DNA of 5,245 nt, taken from the NCBI RefSeq assembly GCF_018854495.1, contig NZ_JABBDR010000246.1, forward strand, positions 1 through 5,245, in the 5' to 3' direction. The position numbers and the translations under genes were made by a program. The notes beneath the pieces are model-generated. The model was not told where the DNA came from, made no database searches, and was given only the letters and a program-made list of their open reading frames with translations. This document shows positions 1 to 5,245 of the stretch, piece after piece (the stretch's first letter is position 1; each line of letters begins with the position of its first letter). This stretch comes from Acidithiobacillus ferruginosus. GTDB taxonomy: Bacteria > Pseudomonadota > Gammaproteobacteria > Acidithiobacillales > Acidithiobacillaceae.

Positions 1-237
1 GCAAGGCGGTAATCCTGATGAACGACTCGCGGGCCCCGATCTTCTGAATGGTGTATGCATCTTGATGCTCGCCGATCCCGCAGGCGTTCTTGTTCTTGCA
101 TTGAGTGGTGCAGGGTCGCCACCTTGTAGGTAGACCTGGAGGGCGACAAGCGCCACAACCGCTCCCATGTGTCCGACGATAACCCATATTCCAGAGTGCA
201 GTTCACCACGCTTTTTGCAACCGAAGCCTCCACACAA
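1..237 (-). other. Unrecognised open frames running off the left edge
   Basis: Two minus-strand frames are open to the window edge. One is open from after a TAA at 253-255, with a possible TTG start at 235-237. It reads with several cysteines near its start (CGGFGCKKRGELHSG) and then a hydrophobic run (MGAVVALVALQVYL). The other begins at an ATG at 185-187 and ends with a protein-like stretch (NACGIGEHQDAYTIQKIGAR) nearer the edge. The most protein-like parts are in different frames, so a single gene broken by a frameshift near 90-140 is possible. I recognise no family, and no good ribosome binding site is visible. It may equally be non-coding. Confidence 0.18.
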
Positions 238-252
238 AGCAGAACGATTGAA

Positions 253-289
253 TTACCTGGTTTTATCGGTAACATAGATAATTATCTAT
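253..289 (+). promoter_or_regulatory. Candidate promoter with 16-bp palindromic operator
   Basis: Positions 274-289 read ATAGATAATTATCTAT, a perfect 16-bp palindrome ending 23 bases before the ATPase start codon. A -10-like hexamer GATAAT (277-282) lies inside it, and a weak -35-like TTACCT (253-258) sits 18 bases upstream. A repressor dimer bound here would block that promoter. The palindrome is seen directly; the promoter assignment and the repressor idea are inference. Confidence 0.4.
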
Positions 290-312
290 CATGGCAATAA
301 AACTGGATAGAA

Positions 313-1179
313 ATGGCCAAAGACCCCTGGCACTACCCGCGAACAGCGTTGGCCGATCAATACCTGAAAACGCTGGGTATCGGACTCAGCAAGAGCCTGG
401 TGCTCTTTGCCCAGCGGCGGATGGGGAAAACGGAATTTCTCCGTAAGGACCTGCTGCCCGCCGCCGAAATGGCCGGGTATATCACCATTTACGTGTCCCT
501 GTGGGAGTCCAGAGAGGATCCCAAATCGGTATTGCTCGATGCCATCCGAAAGGCTGCGGAGGGAGAGGGCATTATTTCGGGCGTATGGCGCCGGTTGAGC
601 CGACCAGAATCAAAAATAGGTGTCGGAACCAACGCGAGTACAGTAGGCGCGCAGGCATCATGTGAGCAGGGGACGGCAAAGGTAAGCGACCACCTGCTGG
701 ATCTCCGGCAGTGGATGAATACATTGGCCGAGAAGAAAAAGCCTACGCTGCTGCTCGTGGACGAAATCCAGACGCTGGCGGACGAGAAGCGGTATGGCGC
801 ACTGGTGGCCGCTCTGAGGAGCGGCCTCGACAAGCATGGAGACCAAATTAAAGCGGTTTTCACTGGGTCATCAAGCGAAGGCCTGCGGCGGATGTTTCAG
901 ATGGAAAAGGCCCCGTTTTTCCAGTTTAGCCACCGGATACCCTTTCCCCAACTGGGGCCAGAGTTCGTGCAGCACATGCTTCGCGCCTTTGCGAATGCGA
1001 CCCAGCGTCAGTTAAATGAAGCGGAGGCATGGCAGGCGTTTACCGATCTGGCGCTGGTGCCAGAGCATTTCCGGTTGATGATGGCGAATATGGTCCAGTT
1101 GGGCAGTACCGATATCGCCGCCGCGCTAGAAGATGTCAAAACGGCCATACAAGAATCGGCCGAGTACCCCAGCAAATAG
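313..1179 (+). CDS. P-loop ATPase of the archaeal-ATPase (AAA+/STAND-like) type, C-terminally truncated
   Basis: This encodes 288 residues with the layout of small cytoplasmic ATPases of the archaeal-type AAA/STAND group. A Walker A loop lies at residues 33-40 (AQRRMGKT, with the first glycine replaced by alanine). Walker B is LLLVDE at 146-151, ending in the expected Asp-Glu pair. A sensor-1-like strand, AVFTGSSSEGLRRMF, follows at 181-195, as is common in this group. After the ATPase core a helical lid region runs to about residue 285. There is no signal peptide or membrane segment. ATG 313 fits the N-terminus (MAKDPWHYPR), but the ribosome site is weak (GGAT at 305-308). Such proteins usually carry a C-terminal winged-helix domain; here that domain appears beyond the TAG at 1177-1179 in the same frame. 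Their biological roles are poorly known, and no substrate or partner can be named from the sequence. Confidence 0.8.
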   Translation: MAKDPWHYPRTALADQYLKTLGIGLSKSLVLFAQRRMGKTEFLRKDLLPAAEMAGYITIYVSLWESREDPKSVLLDAIRKAAEGEGIISGVWRRLSRPESKIGVGTNASTVGAQASCEQGTAKVSDHLLDLRQWMNTLAEKKKPTLLLVDEIQTLADEKRYGALVAALRSGLDKHGDQIKAVFTGSSSEGLRRMFQMEKAPFFQFSHRIPFPQLGPEFVQHMLRAFANATQRQLNEAEAWQAFTDLALVPEHFRLMMANMVQLGSTDIAAALEDVKTAIQESAEYPSK

Positions 1180-1440
1180 GCGGAGTTGACCCCCATCGAC
1201 CAGGCTCTGTTCAGCATAATAGCTGAAGGCCAAAAGCCTTATGCACAAGTAAAGCCGGGAACTCATCGCGAAGCGTATGGAGATTGCCGTAAAAGGCGTA
1301 ACATCGGCGTCATTCAACGGAGCATAACCAGAATGTGCGCGAAGGGCGTAATCGCCACCACCGGATGCAGAGAATACCTGGTGGAAGGCAGGGGATTCGC
1401 CGCATGGATAGAACAAGCGGTACTGCACAACAGAGGCTGA
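1180..1440 (+). pseudogene. Detached winged-helix C-terminus of the preceding ATPase
   Basis: The frame of the ATPase continues directly after its TAG and stays open to a TGA at 1438-1440. A TTG at 1186 could start it, but no properly spaced ribosome site exists; GGAG touches the TTG. The translation opens LTPIDQALFSIIAEGQKPYA and ends KGVIATTGCREYLVEGRGFAAWIEQ, the pattern of a winged helix: helix 1, recognition helix, then a wing with a YxV strand. The middle reads poorly in frame. Removing one A in the run 1251-1253 and adding one base near 1310-1312 gives SRELIAKRMEIAVKGVTSA followed by IQRSITRM, a sensible helix-turn-helix. I infer a nonsense mutation plus two offsetting frameshifts in what was one gene of roughly 375 codons (313-1440). 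A separately translated small protein is possible but less likely. Confidence 0.6.
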
Positions 1441-1561
1441 TCAAAGCGGGTAAGATGATAGCCTAGCAATAGTAGACAGGCCAGTTTCAAGCAGCCAATC
1501 GTGTGCCCGTGCATCTGGTTTTGTGGGGCCCGTTGTAGCTGATGAAGTGTCATTTTCACCT

Positions 1562-1741
1562 GTGCGCGTTCCGAAACCACCAATGACGGGTTAAGTAAAG
1601 GGTTGTCTGATGTCTGCCCACACGGCGGCTGGTTCTGCAGGGCTCCTCGGGCAGGCGTCGGACAAGCCACGAAGGAGGAAACCGCGGGGGAGAACGTGAC
1701 GTTCAGATGAGGCTACAGGCTATGGGGATTTGAAGCGTCAT
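1562..1741 (+). ncRNA. Candidate structured RNA, possibly a group II intron domain I fragment
   Basis: On the plus strand, arms 1600-1619 and 1649-1668 form a 20-position stem with 16 Watson-Crick pairs, three G-U pairs and one mismatch. The three G-U pairs would be A-C mismatches in a minus-strand RNA, so plus-strand RNA is favoured. A second stem pairs 1696-1705 with 1731-1741: GTGACG with CGTCAT, one bulged G, then TTCA with TGAA. The bases GTGCG at 1562-1566 match the usual 5' end of bacterial group II introns (GUGYG), and the purine-rich linker GAAGGAGGAAACC (1671-1683) is in keeping with one. No reverse transcriptase gene and no domain V hairpin are present, so any intron here is only a 5' remnant. 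The pairing is visible; the family assignment is tentative. Confidence 0.4.
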
Positions 1742-1888
1742 ATCCTGGCACGAAAAGCCAAATTGGCATGACTGATGGGCTGATTTGTCCTCTCGGATAG
1801 GTAGTCTGTGACCGTATATGCCCGATTTCTGGCGATTCTCGATGGTTTAATAGGCTAAAATTATCCTGTTTTCTGGACGAGGCCCAAG

Positions 1889-1927
1889 GGTCTCTTATTG
1901 GCTCTGGCCAATATATCGCCGGTTGGC
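1889..1927. repeat. Hairpin and inverted pentamers, candidate oriIS end
   Basis: ATTGGC (1897-1902) and GCCAAT (1907-1912) form a perfect 6-bp stem with a TCTG loop. The pentamer GCCAA at 1907-1911 can instead pair with TTGGC at 1923-1927, giving two competing hairpins. Another GCCAA/TTGGC pair lies at 1757-1767. Hairpins next to a fixed tetranucleotide are expected at the origin end of rolling-circle elements, and CAAG at 1885-1888 fits. The structure is seen; its role as oriIS is inferred. Confidence 0.35.
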
Positions 1928-1957
1928 AATGGGGTAGGTATCGGTATGCGCTTGAAA

Positions 1958-3151
1958 TCATAGTGCGCCGCAATGCCGGGGTGGCGCGCGGATGGAGGAT
2001 TCACGCACCAGAATGTCGACGATGATCATCGCGGCCCCGCAATCTGGGCAGACAAAGGTGGGCTGGGTGGCTGTTCCTGCTGACGTTTCATCGTTTTGTG
2101 GCGATGTATCGGGAGTCGCGTGTAAAAGCTTACGTACCAGCACAAGGTTTTTCTTGCGCCCGGCGTTGGCCAGCAGCCCATAGTGTCGGATGCGATGGAA
2201 ACTGCTGGGTAAAACATGCATCAGAAAGCGACGCATGAATTCGTCCGTACTGAGGGTCATGATTTTATGACGAGTACGACCTTTTGCCCGGTAATCTTTC
2301 CAGCGAAAGGTTACCCCGTGCGCGTCGAAGGCCACGAGGCGCCGGTTTGAAATCGCCACCCGATGTGTATAACGGGATAGATAGGCCAGCACCGCTGCAG
2401 GTCCGGCAAAGGGGCGCTTGGCATAAACCACCCATTCGCAGTTCCGCAATGGCGCGAGCCAGTCGGCGAAGGCGGCGGCATCGACCAGCGCAGCATATTC
2501 TCCGAAAAACTGGAGCTGACCGGCGTGGTGCGCCTGACTAAGGGCTTCGAGAAATCGCCGCCGAAATAGGCGCGAGAGCACCCGCACCGGTAGGAAAAAC
2601 CCCGGCTTGCAGGCGACCCAACGGGTACCGTCGAGAGATAAACCGCCGCCGGGGACAATACCATGGACATGGGGGTGATGTGTCAGCGCCGATCCCCAAG
2701 TATGGAGGACCAGGGTAGCCCCGATGCGTGCACCCAGATGCTGGGGATCTGCCGCAATGGTGTCTAATGTTTCGGCAGCGACGTTAAACAGCAAGCGATA
2801 AATCACCGCCTTGTTGTAATAGGCGATCGCGCTGATGGGTGCCGGCAAGGTGAAAACCACATGATAATAGTCTACCGGCAGCAGATCGGTTTGCCGTGCC
2901 TCCAGCCAGCGTCGAGCCGCGCTGGCTTGGCACTTCGGGCAATGCCGGTTGCGGCAGGAGTTATAAGAAATATCCGTATGCGCACACTCCGTGCAGCTCA
3001 GCACATGTCCACCCAGCGCTGCGCTGCGGCATTGCTCGATGGCGGACATGACCTTGAGTTGGCCGAGGCTCAAGTGCGAGTGCTGAGCGTGTCGCCAGGT
3101 TGGCCCATGGGCACGGAAAATATCCGCGACCTCTACGGCGGGTTGTTTCAC
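1958..3151 (-). CDS. IS91-family HUH/Y2 transposase
   Basis: This rolling-circle transposase of 397 residues nicks one strand at oriIS and joins itself to DNA through tyrosines. The N-terminus (VEVADIFRAHG, then HLSLGQLKVMSAIEQC) is typical of the family. A zinc-binding segment follows with C53, C56, C66, C71 and C74 (SYNSCRNRHCPKC). The HUH metal-binding motif is H161-V-H163 within LTHHPHVHGIVPGGG. The catalytic tyrosines are Y257 and Y261 (YLSRYTHRVAISNRRL), with the YxxxY spacing known for IS91. A second cysteine pair, C368/C371, lies near the C-terminus. The start is GTG at 3149-3151, nine bases after the recombinase stop, without a strong ribosome site. This suggests translational coupling to the upstream gene. 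The next methionine is residue 35 and would remove conserved sequence. Length and motifs indicate an intact, potentially active enzyme. Confidence 0.93.
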   Translation of the reverse strand: MKQPAVEVADIFRAHGPTWRHAQHSHLSLGQLKVMSAIEQCRSAALGGHVLSCTECAHTDISYNSCRNRHCPKCQASAARRWLEARQTDLLPVDYYHVVFTLPAPISAIAYYNKAVIYRLLFNVAAETLDTIAADPQHLGARIGATLVLHTWGSALTHHPHVHGIVPGGGLSLDGTRWVACKPGFFLPVRVLSRLFRRRFLEALSQAHHAGQLQFFGEYAALVDAAAFADWLAPLRNCEWVVYAKRPFAGPAAVLAYLSRYTHRVAISNRRLVAFDAHGVTFRWKDYRAKGRTRHKIMTLSTDEFMRRFLMHVLPSSFHRIRHYGLLANAGRKKNLVLVRKLLHATPDTSPQNDETSAGTATQPTFVCPDCGAAMIIVDILVRESSIRAPPRHCGAL

Positions 3152-3160
3152 GGATCTGGC

Positions 3161-4036
3161 CTACGTGGGGCGCAGGCCCTCGATAGGGCTGACCACTTCA
3201 CGCAGGATCTCCGTGGCCACATGGGCATAAAGCGCCGTCGTCTCCAGGCGCCGGTGCCCGAGCAGGACCTGAATCACCCGGATGTCGACCTTCTGTTCCA
3301 ATAGGTGAGTGGCGAAACTATGGCGCAACGTATGCATCGAAACGCGTTTATCTATCTTTGCCGCAGTCGCTGCAAAATGTATGGCGCGATTGATCTGTCG
3401 GGTGCTGAGCGGATAAATAGGATCGCGTCCGGGAAACAGCCATCCACTATGGAGCATCCTCCCTTGTGCGCGGGCTTCCCGCCACCAGGCGCGCAGACGC
3501 TCCAGCAATACTGGCGAGAGCATGGCGTAGCGGTCCTGCTGACCTTTGCCCTGTTCGACCCGCAGAACCATGCGCTGGCTATCGATGTCTCCGACCTTTA
3601 AGGAGATGACCTCATGAGCGCGCAGTCCTGCACCATAGGCGACCGAAAGCACCGTTTGGTATTTCAGATTTGGGGCCGAGGCGATCAGTCGTGCCACTTC
3701 CTCACGACTCAACACTACGGGCAGTTTGCGCGGGACCGGCACGGGTTGCATCTTTGAAATGCACTCGGCACGATCAACTGTGACTTCAAAGAAGAACTTC
3801 AGCCCGGTGATTGTAGCGTTGAGGGTGATCGACGAAACACCGTGATTGATGAGAAATAACTGGAAGGCACGGAGGTCTTCCGCTGCCGCCGTGTCCGGTG
3901 ATCGCCCCAGATAACCCGCGAACTTCCGTACGGCTCGGATGTAGGCGGTTTGTGTCTTGGGGCCAAGTTTACGCATCCGCATATCATCAATCATGCGTTG
4001 ACGTAGGGGAGTAATGCCTCGGGTCGAAGGGATCAT
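3161..4036 (-). CDS. Tyrosine recombinase (phage integrase family) of the IS91-like element
   Basis: This 291-residue site-specific recombinase has an N-terminal SAM-like DNA-binding domain (about residues 10-95) and a C-terminal catalytic domain (about 105-285). All expected active-site residues are present: R139 (YGAGLRAHEV), K164 (EQGKGQQD), H235 and R238 (HTLRHSFATHLL), H261 (LLGHRRLETT) and the nucleophile Y270 (ALYAHV). The overall size matches XerC/D-like enzymes. The ATG at 4034-4036 is preceded by a good ribosome site, AGGAG (plus-strand CTCCT at 4044-4048), seven bases away. It lies directly upstream of the IS91 transposase with a 9-bp gap, an arrangement found in a subgroup of IS91 elements that carry an extra integrase-type gene. 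Its role there is unsettled; resolving or processing transposition intermediates is an inference. Confidence 0.92.
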   Translation of the reverse strand: MIPSTRGITPLRQRMIDDMRMRKLGPKTQTAYIRAVRKFAGYLGRSPDTAAAEDLRAFQLFLINHGVSSITLNATITGLKFFFEVTVDRAECISKMQPVPVPRKLPVVLSREEVARLIASAPNLKYQTVLSVAYGAGLRAHEVISLKVGDIDSQRMVLRVEQGKGQQDRYAMLSPVLLERLRAWWREARAQGRMLHSGWLFPGRDPIYPLSTRQINRAIHFAATAAKIDKRVSMHTLRHSFATHLLEQKVDIRVIQVLLGHRRLETTALYAHVATEILREVVSPIEGLRPT

Positions 4037-4043
4037 GACGCTG

Positions 4044-4048
4044 CTCCT
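4044..4048 (-). promoter_or_regulatory. Ribosome binding site of the tyrosine recombinase
   Basis: AGGAG on the minus strand lies seven bases ahead of the ATG at 4036. It is the clearest Shine-Dalgarno site in the element and supports the chosen start. The transposase downstream lacks a comparable site. Confidence 0.7.
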
Positions 4049-4052
4049 ATCC

Positions 4053-4081
4053 TGAAAGCAGGCGAATTGCCTGAACTTTCA
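4053..4081. repeat. 29-base imperfect inverted repeat ahead of the recombinase
   Basis: TGAAAG (4053-4058) pairs with CTTTCA (4076-4081), and CAGGC (4059-4063) pairs with GCCTG (4069-4073). The loop is GAATT and two A residues bulge out. This gives 11 base pairs. On the minus strand the hairpin would end only a few bases before the AGGAG of the recombinase. It may be an operator, a leader hairpin controlling translation, or part of the terIS end; the sequence alone does not decide. Confidence 0.45.
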
Positions 4082-4368
4082 AAATAGGAAATGGAGGGCA
4101 CTTTGTCACAATAGCCCACGAAATCAGAACGAAGCCACCCTACCGCGCGAGCGGTTTAGTCCACCGCTGCCCTGCCGCCGTTGAGCCCTGATGGTCGGCA
4201 GCAGACTGATAGCCGTCATTCACGCTGAGGATGCCTCGAAGAGTGGGGCTAGGTCTGCCCTTTACCCATAAGTATTACCCATCGAAACCTTCCTTGAGAG
4301 CGAAGCCCTCGCAGAGTGCGCGCAGTCGCGCCTATCCCTGTCATATGATTTGGTGGCCTGGAGGTGGA
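4082..4368. other. Region without a supported gene
   Basis: No frame here has gene-like length, start and protein character on either strand. It should contain the upstream promoter of the recombinase and possibly the terIS end of the IS91 element, but neither can be placed. A small hairpin with a GNRA-type loop is present (ACCGC-GCGA-GCGGT, 4142-4155). Beyond that I see nothing distinctive. Confidence 0.4.
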
Positions 4369-4833
4369 TCATTGGCACAGACTGGTAGTGGGTGGGTGTG
4401 ACAACCCCGATAAGCACGGTTCATAGAGCGCAGTTAATAGTGGCCAACCGAAGGCGAATTGTCGCTGAGCAGCTGTGGCAGCACAGAGTAGAATGCCGAT
4501 GCGAACGAAAATGATCCGTCCTAAACGCTCGGCAGTACTGCCAAACAGAGGGTGAAAAATGACGGATGCGGCGCCTTGTCCAGCAAAAAGTAAATCAATA
4601 AAAACGACATGAACGTGCTGGCTCAAAGCATAACCATCGGGGCTTCCAATACGACGGCGCGCTGCACTTTTGTACCGAAACATTGTATGAACTCGATGAG
4701 ATATGCAACCTGTTGTAACTGAACGATATTAATTTGCATTCTGGACATCGCGACTCATAAATATCAGTGCGTTATGCGCCGTTGAAGAAGACAACAGCAA
4801 ATACAGCGGAAGAATCGTACTAATCAGGTTTAC
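4369..4833 (-). pseudogene. Decayed N-terminal fragment of an MFS transporter
   Basis: The minus-strand frame from an ATG at 4683 gives 104 residues. Residues 28-72 read like MFS helices 2 and 3 around motif A: FHPLFGSTAERLGR, matching GxLxDRxGR with Glu for Asp. The same frame continues upstream through a single TAA (4729-4731) into a hydrophobic stretch, LISTILPLYLLLSSSTAHNAL (4767-4830), that could be helix 1. After about residue 80 the MFS likeness is lost and the frame ends at 4369. An intact MFS protein has about 400 residues and 12 helices, so this is a remnant. The roughly 60 residues between the putative helices 1 and 2 are longer than normal and not MFS-like. No substrate can be assigned. 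Confidence 0.5.
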
Positions 4834-5029
4834 TTTTTTTAAGGACGGTGATAATCACTCCGCCAACAACAATTTTCACAAAGAGAAGTAATGCTAGTAA
4901 ATATAAAATATATTTAAAGCTGATATCTATTCCTAAAACTTTAAATGAAAAATATATGATTACTCCGACGGCTGGAGTGATGCTAAAAAACAAAAAATAC
5001 TTTATTACCTTCACTGTGGCTTTTGACAT
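4820..5029 (-). CDS. Small AT-rich two-helix membrane protein, unknown function
   Basis: This encodes 69 residues with two strongly hydrophobic segments, about residues 11-32 (YFLFFSITPAVGVIIYFSF and on) and 39-63. A lysine-containing N-terminus and a KKSKPD tail suggest an inner-membrane protein with a short hairpin topology. The ATG at 5027-5029 is preceded by AGAGG (plus-strand CCTCT, 5039-5043) nine bases away, and a second AGAGGA touches the start. The gene begins only 14 bases after the stop of the upstream MFS gene, so the two are probably co-transcribed and may act together. Its base composition, by eye about one third G+C, is far lower than its neighbours, which suggests separate acquisition. 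I recognise no family. Confidence 0.6.
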   Translation of the reverse strand: MSKATVKVIKYFLFFSITPAVGVIIYFSFKVLGIDISFKYILYLLALLLFVKIVVGGVIITVLKKSKPD

Positions 5030-5043
5030 TCCTCTTTACCTCT

Positions 5044-5245
5044 TTATTTATGGATTTCTTTTGCGGAGCTTTTTCGGTTGCCGCAAAGAAATATACCCAG
5101 AGCCGTGACCATGACGCCAGCGATGATCAAAAATCCGCTGCGATAACCAATCCATGCGATAAAAACCCCCGCAATTAATGGGCCACAGGCATGTCCCGCA
5201 TCCCATAGACTACCGAATACGCCCATGGCCGCACCGAAATCCCGG
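5044..5245 (-). CDS. MFS transporter, C-terminal part (runs off the right edge)
   Basis: The last 66 residues of a minus-strand gene are visible; its start lies beyond the window. They read RDFGAAMGVFGSLWDAGHAC followed by GPLIAGVFIAWIGYRSGFLI and a last hydrophobic helix ending at GIFLCG. A polar tail rich in lysine and serine follows. This is the usual end of a major facilitator superfamily exporter: the loop before helix 11 with a G-x4-D-x-GHA-x-GP-x2-AG pattern, helices 11 and 12, then a short cytoplasmic tail. The internal ATG at 5224-5226 is not the true start because the frame and the family pattern continue upstream of it. The substrate is unknown. The small membrane protein gene follows 14 bases downstream. 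The decayed MFS fragment beyond it is N-terminal, so it cannot be the missing part of this gene and points to a second copy. Confidence 0.75.
   Translation of the reverse strand, partial: RDFGAAMGVFGSLWDAGHACGPLIAGVFIAWIGYRSGFLIIAGVMVTALGIFLCGNRKSSAKEIHK

Larger units (their letters stand above)
1441..1957. other. 517-bp region without a supported protein gene
   Basis: This stretch lies between the ATPase remnant and the transposase stop. Minus-strand open frames at 1314-1670 and 1713-1973 have no convincing ribosome sites or protein character and overlap other features, so I do not treat them as genes. What it does contain is the candidate structured RNA (1562-1741) and several inverted GCCAA/TTGGC pentamers (1757-1927) near the downstream end of the insertion element. 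Confidence 0.5.
1889..4081 (-). mobile_element. IS91-family element with accessory tyrosine recombinase (ends approximate)
   Basis: A tyrosine recombinase and an IS91-type HUH transposase are arranged head to tail on the minus strand, both apparently intact. IS91 elements move by a rolling-circle-like mechanism, make no target duplication, and insert next to GAAC or CAAG at the oriIS end, downstream of the transposase. A CAAG at 1885-1888 is followed eight bases later by a perfect hairpin (1897-1912), so I take 1889 as a provisional oriIS boundary. A GAAC at 1692-1695 is an alternative, but it would cut through the candidate RNA structure. The terIS end is unknown; I provisionally extend to the hairpin ending at 4081, but it could lie anywhere up to about 4370. 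The certain core is 1958-4048. Confidence 0.6.

Noticed and set aside
489..863. A minus-strand open frame of 124 codons
   Set aside because: It is antisense to the ATPase core, whose Walker motifs make the plus strand the coding one. The translation is rich in serine and low in complexity, as expected of a shadow.
1314..1670. A minus-strand open frame of 118 codons
   Set aside because: It overlaps both the winged-helix remnant and the candidate RNA stem and shows no recognisable domain or ribosome site.
1692..1695. GAAC as the IS91 target tetramer and left boundary
   Set aside because: A boundary here would split the stem region of the candidate structured RNA and leave more than 260 bases after the transposase stop. 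CAAG at 1885-1888 next to a hairpin fits better, though neither is proven.
2861..3304. A plus-strand open frame of 147 codons
   Set aside because: It lies antisense across the transposase N-terminus and recombinase C-terminus, both of which have complete family motifs. The frame has no family character and reflects high G+C content.
313..4036. A defence system made of the ATPase plus recombinase and transposase
   Set aside because: The ATPase gene is on the opposite strand, separated by more than 500 bases, and appears decayed. The recombinase and transposase form a standard mobile element, so there is no sign of a functional unit.
4142..4155. Short hairpin with a GCGA loop
   Set aside because: Only five base pairs, no following T-run, and no gene ending nearby. 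It is too weak to call a terminator or an element end.
4848..5108. A plus-strand open frame of 86 codons
   Set aside because: It is antisense to the small membrane protein and the MFS tail, which have a good ribosome site and family pattern respectively.

Overview
The window looks like a stretch of accessory chromosome or plasmid from a Gram-negative bacterium. Most of it has moderate-to-high G+C and proteobacterial-type codon use. An acidithiobacillus-like or other gamma/betaproteobacterial host is my guess, but nothing in the window fixes the genus. It contains one intact mobile element, the remains of several broken genes, and the edge of a transporter operon. No rRNA, tRNA or CRISPR array was seen.

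Layout. Positions 1-312 hold no gene I can name. Two overlapping minus-strand frames run off the left edge, and a perfect 16-bp palindrome with a possible promoter lies just ahead of the first clear gene. Positions 313-1440 encode a P-loop ATPase (313-1179, plus strand). Its C-terminal winged-helix domain appears to continue in the same frame after a TAG codon (1180-1440) and carries two offsetting frameshifts, so the gene is probably decayed. Positions 1441-1957 lack a convincing protein gene. They contain a candidate structured RNA (about 1562-1741) and a region rich in inverted TTGGC/GCCAA pentamers just beyond the transposase stop.

Positions 1958-4048 are the core of an IS91-family element read on the minus strand: a tyrosine recombinase (4036-3161) followed after 9 bp by a Y2 HUH rolling-circle transposase (3151-1958). 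Both proteins look full length and keep all their catalytic residues. Positions 4082-4368 carry no gene I can support.

Positions 4369-5245 are minus-strand membrane-protein territory. The partial C-terminus of a major facilitator superfamily (MFS) transporter enters from the right edge. A small AT-rich two-helix membrane protein follows closely. Downstream of that lies a decayed N-terminal fragment of a second MFS transporter. The MFS gene and the small protein are probably co-transcribed. Otherwise the genes do not form a common pathway, and the window reads as an insertion hotspot with gene decay on both sides of an apparently intact element.
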